From positions 62,001 through 126,000 of the forward strand of contig NZ_JACHFM010000003.1 in NCBI RefSeq assembly GCF_014201905.1: a DNA stretch of 64,000 nucleotides. The letters run 5' to 3'. Position numbers and translations under genes: made by a program. Numbering within the stretch: the stretch's first letter is position 1; each line of letters opens with the position of its first letter. The notes beneath the pieces were generated by a model. It was given only the letters and a program-made list of their open reading frames with translations, did not search any database and was not told the DNA's origin. Shown here in pieces: positions 52,577-61,459 of the stretch. The DNA comes from Amaricoccus macauensis (GTDB lineage: Bacteria > Pseudomonadota > Alphaproteobacteria > Rhodobacterales > Rhodobacteraceae).

Positions 52577-53197
52577 TCAGTCGGGGATCAGCCGCCCGAC
52601 CGCGCGGTCGCCCTCGCGCTCACTCGCACCGAGCCCCGCCACCACCCCGGCCCGGTCGGCGGCGGGGCGGTTCTGGCTGAGCTTGCGCTTGCCCTCGAGC
52701 CGCGCGATCCGCATCCGCAGGCCGACGATGCCGCGGAGTTGCGACTGCACGAACGCCTCCGGCGCGTCGGAGACCGCCCAGGGCTCGGGGCGCGCGGCTT
52801 CATGCAGTTCGGTCAGCCGCGTCACCACGTCGAGCAGGCGACCGGCGTCCTCGAAGAATTCGACCGGACCGCTCGCGTGAACGGCGACGTAGTTCCACGT
52901 CGGGACCACCTTGCCGGTCTCGGCCTTCGTCGCATACCACGACGGCGTGACGTAGGCGTTCGGCCCGGTGAAGACCGCGAGTCCCTCGGTCGTTCCGCCA
53001 CGCCACTGCGGATTGGCCCGCGCCACGTGGCCAACCAGCGTGCCGAACTCGCCCTCGCCCGGATCGAGCAAGAGCGGCAGCGGCGTGCCGATGAGACCCT
53101 CCGCCCCGCAGGTCACCAGCGTCGCGAAAGGCGCCGCGCGCATCGCCGCGTGGATGCTGGCGCGGTCGTCCTCGCGGAAGGCTGGGGGCGTGTACAT
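52577..53197 (-). CDS. FMN-binding negative transcriptional regulator (PaiB family)
   Basis: 206 residues. FATLVTCGAEGLIGTPLPLLL, then AVFTGPNAYVTPSWY, then KVVPTWNYVAVHASGPVEF are the PaiB signatures, placing it in the FMN-binding split-barrel group. Members are called repressors of sporulation and protease genes in Bacillus, but in proteobacteria an FMN or heme-linked function is possible. Its stop lies 2 bases from the crcB stop. Confidence 0.88.
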   Translation of the reverse strand: MYTPPAFREDDRASIHAAMRAAPFATLVTCGAEGLIGTPLPLLLDPGEGEFGTLVGHVARANPQWRGGTTEGLAVFTGPNAYVTPSWYATKAETGKVVPTWNYVAVHASGPVEFFEDAGRLLDVVTRLTELHEAARPEPWAVSDAPEAFVQSQLRGIVGLRMRIARLEGKRKLSQNRPAADRAGVVAGLGASEREGDRAVGRLIPD

Positions 53198-53311
53198 CGG
53201 CGGTCCTCGCGACAGGCAGTGTCCCGTCCTAGGAGCGACTCGGCCCTGCCGGCAAGTCCCGGGGTGACAGCGCGGTGATTCTGCGGTAAGGACCGCGCAT
53301 TCCGCCTGCCT

Positions 53312-53358
53312 GAGGAGTCACTTGCATGAAGCCAGTCTGGTCCCCCGCGTTCATCTGA
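53312..53358 (+). CDS. Leader-peptide ORF (10 residues) before the first ABC exporter
   Basis: The ATG at 53326 follows GAGGAG (53312-53317) at an 8-base spacing. The peptide is MKPVWSPAFI with a TGA at 53356-53358. The exporter itself (53432) has only a weak site. Two hairpins that exclude each other follow: GGCCC/GGGCC (53361-53377) and CGGGCC/GGCCCG (53372-53387). The layout is like a translational attenuator, although the coordinates here include the ribosome binding site. It is a candidate only. Confidence 0.45.
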
Positions 53359-53431
53359 CCGGCCCTGACCACGGGCCCGCCGGCCCGCGCTTCTGCATCT
53401 GCCTCGGCTTCCTCACGCCCCGGATATTCCC

Positions 53432-55285
53432 ATGTTCCGTTTCTTCGAGTCGCTCGTCGACCCCTACGCGCCCTATGCGGAGCGCGACACGCCCCCCTCG
53501 CGGCTGTGGCCGTTCCTGAACGCCTACCTGCGGCCGGCGCGCAAGGTGATGGCCCTTACCATCGTCTCGGTCTTCGCCGTGGCGGTCGTGGAGATCTGGC
53601 TGATCTGGTACGCCGGCCGCATCGTCGATGTTCTGGGCGACACGACGCCGGCCGAGGTGTGGGCGCGCCACGGGCTCGAGCTTCTCGGCGTTGCCGCCTT
53701 CATTCTGGTGGCGCGGCCGTTGATTCAGACGGTCTCGGCCGCGCTCCTCAACCAGTCGCTGATGCCGAACGTCGGCACCATCGTGCGCTGGCGGGCGCAC
53801 CGGCACGTGCTGCGCCAGTCGGTCGGCTGGTTCCAGAGCGACTTTGCCGGGCGCATCGCCAACCGGATGATGCAGACCGCGCCGGCGGTGGGCGAGGCGA
53901 CGTTCCAGACCTTCGACGCCATCGTCTACTCGATGGTCTACCTCGCGGGCGCACTGTGGCTGCTCTCGGGCACCGACGTGCGGCTGGCGGTCCCGCTCGT
54001 CGTCTGGCTCGGGCTCTACATCTGGCTGGTCGCCTGGACGATCCCTCGCGTCGGCCGGGCCTCCAAGGCGTTCTCGGATGCCCGCTCGGCGATCACCGGG
54101 CGCATCGTCGACAGCTACACCAACATCCAGTCGGTGAAGCTCTTCGCGCACACGAGCACCGAGGAAGACTACGCCGGCGAGGCGATCGAGCACGCGCGGC
54201 GCACGTTCATGGACCAGATGCGGATCATCACCCTCATGGACCTCGGACTGACGGTGCTGAACGGCTTCCTGATCGTCGCGGTCATCGGCCTCGCGCTCCT
54301 GCTCTGGCAGGGCGGACATGCCACGATCGGTGCCGTGGCGGCAGCCTCGACGCTGACCTTGCGGCTCAACGCCATGACCGGCTGGATCATGTGGTCACTG
54401 TCGTCGCTGTTCCAGAACGTCGGCGTGATCCGCGAGGGGCTCGAGACCATCGGCCAGCCGCTCGATCTGACCGATGCGAAGGACGCGGCGGAACTCGACG
54501 TGACGAAAGGTGAGATCGTCTTCGACCACGTGCGCCACCACTACGGCCGCGGGTCGGGGGGGCTGGCCGACGTGTCGCTGACGATCCGCCCGGGCGAGAA
54601 GGTCGGCCTCGTCGGTCGCTCCGGCGCGGGCAAGTCGACGCTCGTCAACCTGATGCTGCGCTTCTTCGACACCGAGGGCGGCGCGATCCGCATCGACGGG
54701 CAGGACATCCGGTCGGTCACGCAGGACTCGCTCCGGCGCCAGATCGGCATGGTGACGCAGGACCCCTCGCTCCTGCACCGCTCGGTCAGTGCCAACATCC
54801 TCTATGGCCGTCCCGAGGCGTCGGAGGCCGAGGTGATCGCCGCCGCCGGGCGCGCCGAGGCGCACGCGTTCATCCTCGGCCTCGCGGATGGCAGCGGGCG
54901 CTCGGGCTACGACGCGCAGGTGGGCGAGCGGGGCGTGAAGCTCTCGGGTGGCCAGCGCCAGCGCATCGCGCTCGCCCGGGTGATCCTGAAGGACGCGCCG
55001 ATCCTCGTGCTCGACGAGGCGACGAGCGCGCTCGACTCCGAGGTCGAGGCGGCGATCCAGGAGACGCTTTACGGCGTCATGCAGGGCAAGACGGTGATCG
55101 CGATCGCGCACCGCCTCTCCACCATCGCCCGGATGGACCGCATCGTCGTCCTCGACGATGGCCGCATCGCCGAGGAGGGCACCCACGCCGATCTGCTGGC
55201 GAGGGACGGCCTCTACGCCCGGTTCTGGACGCGCCAGTCCGGGGGGTTCCTCGACCTCGGGCAGGGGACCGAGGCGGCCGAGTAA
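53432..55285 (+). CDS. ABC exporter (fused membrane and ATPase domains), first of a pair
   Basis: 617 residues: an N-terminal ABC membrane domain with six helices (first after RKVMALTIVSVFAVAVVEIW) and a C-terminal ATPase. Walker A is GRSGAGKST. The signature is LSGGQRQRIALARVILK, Walker B ILVLDEATSALDSEV and the H-loop AIAHRLSTI. Such half-transporters export lipids, peptides or drugs as homo- or heterodimers. The tandem second exporter has a closely similar ATPase end, so the two may form a heterodimer. ABC neighbours are PaiB-like and serS. Confidence 0.93.
   Translation: MFRFFESLVDPYAPYAERDTPPSRLWPFLNAYLRPARKVMALTIVSVFAVAVVEIWLIWYAGRIVDVLGDTTPAEVWARHGLELLGVAAFILVARPLIQTVSAALLNQSLMPNVGTIVRWRAHRHVLRQSVGWFQSDFAGRIANRMMQTAPAVGEATFQTFDAIVYSMVYLAGALWLLSGTDVRLAVPLVVWLGLYIWLVAWTIPRVGRASKAFSDARSAITGRIVDSYTNIQSVKLFAHTSTEEDYAGEAIEHARRTFMDQMRIITLMDLGLTVLNGFLIVAVIGLALLLWQGGHATIGAVAAASTLTLRLNAMTGWIMWSLSSLFQNVGVIREGLETIGQPLDLTDAKDAAELDVTKGEIVFDHVRHHYGRGSGGLADVSLTIRPGEKVGLVGRSGAGKSTLVNLMLRFFDTEGGAIRIDGQDIRSVTQDSLRRQIGMVTQDPSLLHRSVSANILYGRPEASEAEVIAAAGRAEAHAFILGLADGSGRSGYDAQVGERGVKLSGGQRQRIALARVILKDAPILVLDEATSALDSEVEAAIQETLYGVMQGKTVIAIAHRLSTIARMDRIVVLDDGRIAEEGTHADLLARDGLYARFWTRQSGGFLDLGQGTEAAE
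54977..55116 (+). repeat. 140-bp segment identical to 57095-57234
   Basis: This stretch of the first exporter's ATPase region is identical base for base to the matching stretch of the second exporter (offset 2118). The surrounding ATPase regions differ by scattered substitutions, and the membrane domains differ widely. Gene conversion between the tandem genes is the likely cause. Confidence 0.85.
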
Positions 55286-55537
55286 CTGCGGGGGGCGCCG
55301 GCCGCAGGGCCGGTGCCTGTCCCCGACGAGCGCAACCAGACACGCACCTCGTCGGGCCGTGATACGGCCACGGCCCGGCTTCTGAAACCAGCAACGGAGA
55401 TATTCCAGATGTCGAACCGGGACAGCACCCGCATTCGCCGGCACGCCCGCACCTGCATGGGCCACGTCACGAAAATTCCTCACCGGCTCCGAGCCTGATC
55501 CCGCCGGGACAGGCGAGCCGATCAGCGAGACTTCGTC
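55286..55537. other. Gap between the two ABC exporters with a small ORF and hairpins
   Basis: 252 bases. Three inverted repeats lie at 55295-55316 (CCGGCC/GGCCGG with flanking pairs), 55322-55356 (CCCGACGAG/CTCGTCGGG) and 55355-55375 (GGCCGTG/CACGGCC). A 29-codon ORF (55409-55498) with GGAG 8 bases upstream follows. The second exporter's own ribosome binding site is weak. Confidence 0.5.
55409..55498 (+). CDS. Small Arg/His-rich ORF (29 residues) before the second ABC exporter
   Basis: Peptide starting MSNRDSTRIRRHARTCMGHV, about 25 percent Arg plus three His. ATG at 55409 follows GGAG with an 8-base spacing; the TGA is at 55496-55498, 39 bases before the second exporter's start. No family match is possible at this length. 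Whether it is translated is unknown. Confidence 0.3.
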   Translation: MSNRDSTRIRRHARTCMGHVTKIPHRLRA

Positions 55538-57403
<1,866 letters not shown>

Positions 57404-57512
57404 TCCCGCCGCCGCGGTGGGAGGCGCCTCGCCCGCGATCCTCGCGGCAAGGCGCTTTTCATCGCGGCGGTTGTCGGCGATAACCCGGCCGGAACCGACG
57501 AAAGCCCGAGCA

Positions 57513-58805
57513 ATGCACGACATCCGACTGATCCGCGAAACCCCCGATGCCTTCGACGCCGCCCTCGCGCGGCGGGGGATCGCGCCCGTGTCGTCGGAAG
57601 TGCTCGCGATCGACGAGGGGCGGCGGGCACGCATCGCCGCCGCCGAGGCTGCGCTCGCCGAGCGCAACGCCGCGAGCCGCGAGGTCGGTGCCGCGAAGGC
57701 GAAAGGGGACGACGCGGAGTTTCAGCGCCTGCGCGCCCTCGTCGCCGAGAAGAAGGACGAGATCGCCCGTCTCGAGGCCGAAGCGGGCGCCGCCGACGGC
57801 GCGCTCCGCGAGACGCTGATGGGCATCGCGAACCTGCCCTATGACGACGTGCCCGATGGCGCCGACGAAAGCGGCAACGTCGAGGTTCGCCGCTGGGGGA
57901 CGCCGCGCAGCTTCGAGGGCAAGCCGCTCGAGCACTACGAGATCCCGGGCGCGAAGGCCGGGTTCGACTTCGAGGCGGCGGGCCGGCTCTCCGGCGCGCG
58001 CTTCGTGGTGCTGCGTGGCGGGCTGGTGCGCGTCCATCGCGCGCTCGCCCAGTTCATGCTCGATACCCATGTGGACAAGCACGGCCTGACCGAGATGTGG
58101 ACGCCGGTGCTGGTGCGTGACGAGGCGATGGTCGGCACCGGCCAGCTTCCGAAATTTGCCGAGGACAGCTACCAGACCACCAACGGCTGGTGGCTGGTGC
58201 CGACATCGGAAGTGACGCTGACGAACCTCCTCGCGGGGGAGATCGTCGACGGGGCGAGCCTGCCCCGGCGGATGACTGCGCACACCCAGTGCTTCCGCTC
58301 CGAGGCAGGGTCCGCCGGCAAGGACACCGCAGGCATGCTGCGCCAGCATCAGTTCGAGAAGGTCGAGATGGTCTCGATCACCCGGCCTGAGGAGAGCCGC
58401 GACGAGCAGGAGCGCATGGTCGGCTGCGCCGAGGCGATCCTGCAGGGGCTCGGGCTTCCCTACCGCGTGGTCATGCTCTGCACCGGCGACATGGGCTTTT
58501 CCGCGCGGCGGACCTACGACCTCGAGGTCTGGTTGCCCGGGCAGGACACCTACCGCGAGATCTCGTCGGTGTCGGACTGTGGCGACTTTCAGGCCCGGCG
58601 GATGAACGCTCGTTTCCGCCGCGAGGAGGGCGCGCGACCGGAGTTTGTCCACACGCTGAACGGGTCGGGCCTCGCGGTCGGCCGGACGCTCATTGCGGTG
58701 CTGGAGAACGGGCAGCAGGCGGACGGTTCGATCAGCCTGCCCGAAGCGCTCCACCCTTACCTCGGGGGGCGGACGCGGCTCACGCCGACGGGTGAGCTTG
58801 CCTGA
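57513..58805 (+). CDS. serS: Seryl-tRNA synthetase
   Basis: 430 residues. A long N-terminal coiled-coil arm (residues 30-105, with [20 protein letters not shown] and [16 protein letters not shown]) binds tRNA-Ser. The class II catalytic core has motif 2 ([20 protein letters not shown]) and motif 3 ([17 protein letters not shown]). It charges tRNA-Ser (and initiates selenocysteine synthesis where present). The ATG at 57513 is chosen by family start (MHDIRLIRE). A duplicated hairpin element lies after its stop. Confidence 0.96.
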   Translation: MHDIRLIRETPDAFDAALARRGIAPVSSEVLAIDEGRRARIAAAEAALAERNAASREVGAAKAKGDDAEFQRLRALVAEKKDEIARLEAEAGAADGALRETLMGIANLPYDDVPDGADESGNVEVRRWGTPRSFEGKPLEHYEIPGAKAGFDFEAAGRLSGARFVVLRGGLVRVHRALAQFMLDTHVDKHGLTEMWTPVLVRDEAMVGTGQLPKFAEDSYQTTNGWWLVPTSEVTLTNLLAGEIVDGASLPRRMTAHTQCFRSEAGSAGKDTAGMLRQHQFEKVEMVSITRPEESRDEQERMVGCAEAILQGLGLPYRVVMLCTGDMGFSARRTYDLEVWLPGQDTYREISSVSDCGDFQARRMNARFRREEGARPEFVHTLNGSGLAVGRTLIAVLENGQQADGSISLPEALHPYLGGRTRLTPTGELA

Positions 58806-58821
58806 GGGGCGTGCGGCTCGA

Positions 58822-59066
58822 CAATCGTGGTTAACGGCGCAGCGCCCCTAATCATGAGCGTAGGGGCGGCGGACCGGCCGGGGAAGCCGCCGCGTTTGCC
58901 GATGGTTAACGGTCCTGGCGGCGGAAGCGCGCTCCTCGGGCGGGGGGGCGCATTGTCCCTATCCCGGCCACGCTGCCAATCGTGGTTAACGCAGCCGCCC
59001 CCCCGATCATGAGCGTGGGGGCGGCCGAGCTTCTGTGGAAGCCGTCGCGGTTCCGGTTGGTACCGG
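58822..59066. repeat. Tandem ~90-bp element with a conserved-loop hairpin
   Basis: Copies at 58822-58912 and 58977-59066 (offset 155) share CAATCGTGGTTAACG at the start and a mid-hairpin with an identical 10-nt loop, ATCATGAGCG. The first stem is CGCCCCTA/TAGGGGCG (58843-58850 and 58861-58868). The second is 10 pairs with a 2-base bulge (58994-59005 and 59016-59025). T-A in the first becomes C-G in the second, so the stem is kept while the bases change. Confidence 0.75.
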
Positions 59067-59137
59067 TGGAGACTTCACGGGGGGGGGAGAACAGGGCGGC
59101 TCCCGGTCTCATGTCGCGCGGCGCCGGGGCGAGACGT

Positions 59138-59157
59138 GCCCGGGCGAGACCCCGGGC
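59138..59157 (-). terminator. Hairpin terminator after phoB
   Basis: A perfect 7-bp dyad GCCCGGG/CCCGGGC with a 6-nt loop lies 15 bases after the phoB stop on its strand. No T-rich tail is present. Confidence 0.45.
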
Positions 59158-59171
59158 AACGGCGCCCGGGT

Positions 59172-59867
59172 TCAGTTGCCGTAGGTCTCGTCGAGGGCAT
59201 ACCCCGAGGAACGCACGGTTCGGATGGGATCGCGGTCGCCGCTGCGATTGAGCGCCTTCCTCAAGCGGCCGATGTGGACGTCGACAGTGCGGATCTCCAC
59301 GTAGACGTCCTGTCCCCAGACCCGGTCGAGGAGCTGTTCGCGCGAGTAGACCCGGCCCGGGCGCTGCATCAGCGCGTCGAGCAGGCGGAATTCGGTGGGG
59401 CCGAGATGGATGTCGCGCTTGCCGCGCCGGACGCGGCACTGCTGCCGGTCGAGGACGATGTCGGCGAAGGTCGCCACGTCGCCGGCGAGGGCGGGGGCCG
59501 AGCGCCGCAGCACGGCGCGCATCCGGGCGACGAGCTCCGACATGGAGAAGGGCTTGGTCACGTAGTCGTCGGCGCCGACGTCGAGGCCGCGCACCCGGTC
59601 TTCTTCCTCACCGCGCGCGGTGAGCATGATGACGGGTAGTTCACGGGTGTTCGGACGGGCGCGGAGCTGCCGGCAGAGCTCGATGCCCGAGACGTTCGGC
59701 AGCATCCAGTCGAGCAGCACGAGGTCGGGAAGTTCCTCCTCGAGGGCGACGAGCGCCTCGTCGCCGTCGCCGGCGACCCTGACGGTGAAGCCCTCCTTTT
59801 CGAGGTTGTAGGCGAGAAGCTGGGCGATCGCCTCTTCGTCCTCGATCACCAGAACCTTGGCTGCCAT
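59172..59867 (-). CDS. phoB: Phosphate regulon response regulator
   Basis: 231 residues. The receiver domain has the phospho-acceptor Asp near residue 53 (LVLLDWMLPNVSG), an acidic pocket (VIEDEE) and Lys near 105 (VTKPF). The C-terminal winged helix (GPTEFRLLDALMQRPGRVYS, then VDVHIGRLRKALNR) is of the OmpR/PhoB type. It activates phosphate-starvation genes. It is read after phoU with 7 bases between. The histidine kinase PhoR and the pst genes are not nearby. Confidence 0.92.
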   Translation of the reverse strand: MAAKVLVIEDEEAIAQLLAYNLEKEGFTVRVAGDGDEALVALEEELPDLVLLDWMLPNVSGIELCRQLRARPNTRELPVIMLTARGEEEDRVRGLDVGADDYVTKPFSMSELVARMRAVLRRSAPALAGDVATFADIVLDRQQCRVRRGKRDIHLGPTEFRLLDALMQRPGRVYSREQLLDRVWGQDVYVEIRTVDVHIGRLRKALNRSGDRDPIRTVRSSGYALDETYGN

Positions 59868-59874
59868 CTACCTT

Positions 59875-60576
59875 TTACTCCCGAACGAACTCGATGCCCG
59901 CCGGCTCGCCCTTCGGGCGGTCGTCGCCGAGCGACTTGCCGGTGGTGATGTAGTAGACCATTTCGGCGATATGCGTGCTGTGGTCGCCGATGCGCTCGAG
60001 GTTCTTGGCGATGAACATGAGCTGGGCACCGGCGCCGATCAGACGGCTGTCCTCGACCATGTAGGTCACCACCTCGCGGAAGATGGCATTGTACATCTCG
60101 TCGAGTTCGACGTCCTGATTCCAGATCTGGATCGCGAGATCCACGTCCCGCGCCGCATGGGCGTTCAGGACGTCGGAAAGCTGGGCGAGCGTCTGGCGCC
60201 CCATGCGGACGATCGAGGCGGTGGGCTTGATCGGCCGGGCGGACGACAGCGGGATCGCCCGCTTTGCGACGTTCTTCGCGAGATCGCCGATCCGTTCGAG
60301 GGTCGAGGCGATCTTCATTGCGGCGATGAGCACACGCAGGTCGGAGGCGACCGGCTGGCGCTGGGCGATGAGCTTCACCACGCTTTCCTCGACCGCGATC
60401 TCCATGGCGTCGAGGATCTTGTCGCGTTCGATCACGCTGCGGGCGAGGGCGGCGTCACGGCTTTGCATCGACTCGAGGGCGCGGGCGAGCAGCTCCTCGC
60501 TCAGACCGCCCATCTCCGAGATCCGGGCCTGGATCTGGACGAGCTCCTCGTCGAAGGCCGAGACGATATGCACCAT
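59875..60576 (-). CDS. phoU: Phosphate transport/signalling regulator PhoU
   Basis: 233 residues in two PhoU repeats of three helices each. The metal-binding E-x3-D-x3-x-like clusters are clear: IASTLERIGDLAKNVAKRA and IAKNLERIGDHSTHIAEM. PhoU restrains the PstSCAB-PhoR system when phosphate is plentiful. The ATG at 60576 gives MVHIVSAFDEELVQIQ, the usual N-terminus. It is followed by phoB. A Pho-box-like sequence is found 64 bases upstream (60640-60657). Confidence 0.93.
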   Translation of the reverse strand: MVHIVSAFDEELVQIQARISEMGGLSEELLARALESMQSRDAALARSVIERDKILDAMEIAVEESVVKLIAQRQPVASDLRVLIAAMKIASTLERIGDLAKNVAKRAIPLSSARPIKPTASIVRMGRQTLAQLSDVLNAHAARDVDLAIQIWNQDVELDEMYNAIFREVVTYMVEDSRLIGAGAQLMFIAKNLERIGDHSTHIAEMVYYITTGKSLGDDRPKGEPAGIEFVRE

Positions 60577-60639
60577 GGCGGTCGGTCTGCTCCTGTCGCT
60601 GGCCGCGCGGACGCGGCGCGCTACCCATGTCACAATTAT

Positions 60640-60657
60640 CCGACAGTTTCATGACGA
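60640..60657 (-). promoter_or_regulatory. Pho-box-like site upstream of phoU-phoB
   Basis: On the minus strand the 18 bases read TCGTCATGAAACTGTCGG, compared with the Pho box pattern CTGTCAT-AAAA-CTGTCAT. About 13 of 18 positions agree, including both half-site cores. It lies 64 bp before the phoU start, a reasonable place for PhoB autoregulation. An obvious -10 was not identified. Confidence 0.45.
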
Positions 60658-60684
60658 CGGGCGGCAAAAGTATGACGCGCTGGC

Positions 60685-61437
60685 CTACGTCATGATCAGC
60701 CGCGCCCCCGACGCGAGGAGAATGGCGGCAAGGACGAGGCGGAGCGCGCGCTCCGGCAGATATCGCGCGCCCAGCGTCGCGCCGAGGAGCCCGCCGATTG
60801 CGACCGCAAGCGCCCAGATGGGCAGGTGGGGTGGCAGGACGGGCATTGCCGCATAGTTGCCGGCGAGGGCGGCAGCCGAGAGGACGAGATTGCAGACGGC
60901 GGCGAGGGCGGCGGTCTGCCGGATGTCGAGCCAGCCGAGAGCCAGGACGGCCGGCGCGAGAAAGACACCGCCGCCGGTGCCGGTGATGCCGGCCCCGAGC
61001 CCGACCGCCGCGCCGAGCCCGACGGCCGGCCAGAATGGCGGCACGCGCGGGCGGGGTCCGTCGCTCCCCCGGGGCCGGAGCGCGGTCCGCCCCATCTGGA
61101 GCGCGGCGAAGATGAGAATGACGCCAACCACGGGGTAGAAGGTCGCTGCCGGCAGATGCACTGCGCCGCCGAACGCGGCGAGCGGCAGGCCGAGCAGGGC
61201 GAAGGGCATGATCGCGCGCCACGAGAGCCTGCCGAGGCGCGCGAACTGGAAGGTGCCGATGCCCGACACCACGAGGTTGAGGGCGAGCGCCGTCGGCTTC
61301 GCCACCACGGGATCGAGCCCGAGGATACCCATGACGGCGAGGTATCCTGTCGCCCCGGCCTGGCCCACCGTGGCATAGAGCCCGGCGACTGCCAGAAGGA
61401 TGATGACAAACCCCGGCCCCGCGGCGAAGTCGGTCAT
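60685..61437 (-). CDS. TSUP (TauE/SafE) family membrane permease
   Basis: 250 residues with about eight hydrophobic segments. GQAGATGYLAVMGILGLDP, then PTALALNLVVSG, then GITGTGGGVFLAPAVLALGW are the TSUP pattern (the two G-x-G-G-G repeats). The family moves sulfonates, sulfite or organic anions. It lies upstream of phoU on the same strand, about 100 bp away; a link to phosphate is not evident. Confidence 0.88.
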   Translation of the reverse strand: MTDFAAGPGFVIILLAVAGLYATVGQAGATGYLAVMGILGLDPVVAKPTALALNLVVSGIGTFQFARLGRLSWRAIMPFALLGLPLAAFGGAVHLPAATFYPVVGVILIFAALQMGRTALRPRGSDGPRPRVPPFWPAVGLGAAVGLGAGITGTGGGVFLAPAVLALGWLDIRQTAALAAVCNLVLSAAALAGNYAAMPVLPPHLPIWALAVAIGGLLGATLGARYLPERALRLVLAAILLASGARLIMT

Positions 61438-61459
61438 CGTGGCCGGTCGGTCAGCGCGC

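Larger units (their letters stand above)
58806..59171. other. Gap between serS and phoB: duplicated hairpin element
   Basis: About 366 bases without a gene between convergent serS and phoB. Two copies of a ~90-bp unit lie at 58822-58912 and 58977-59066. A GCCCGGG/CCCGGGC dyad at 59138-59157 lies next to the phoB stop. Three GTTAAC sites (in GGTTAACG) occur. No coding potential was seen. Confidence 0.65.
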
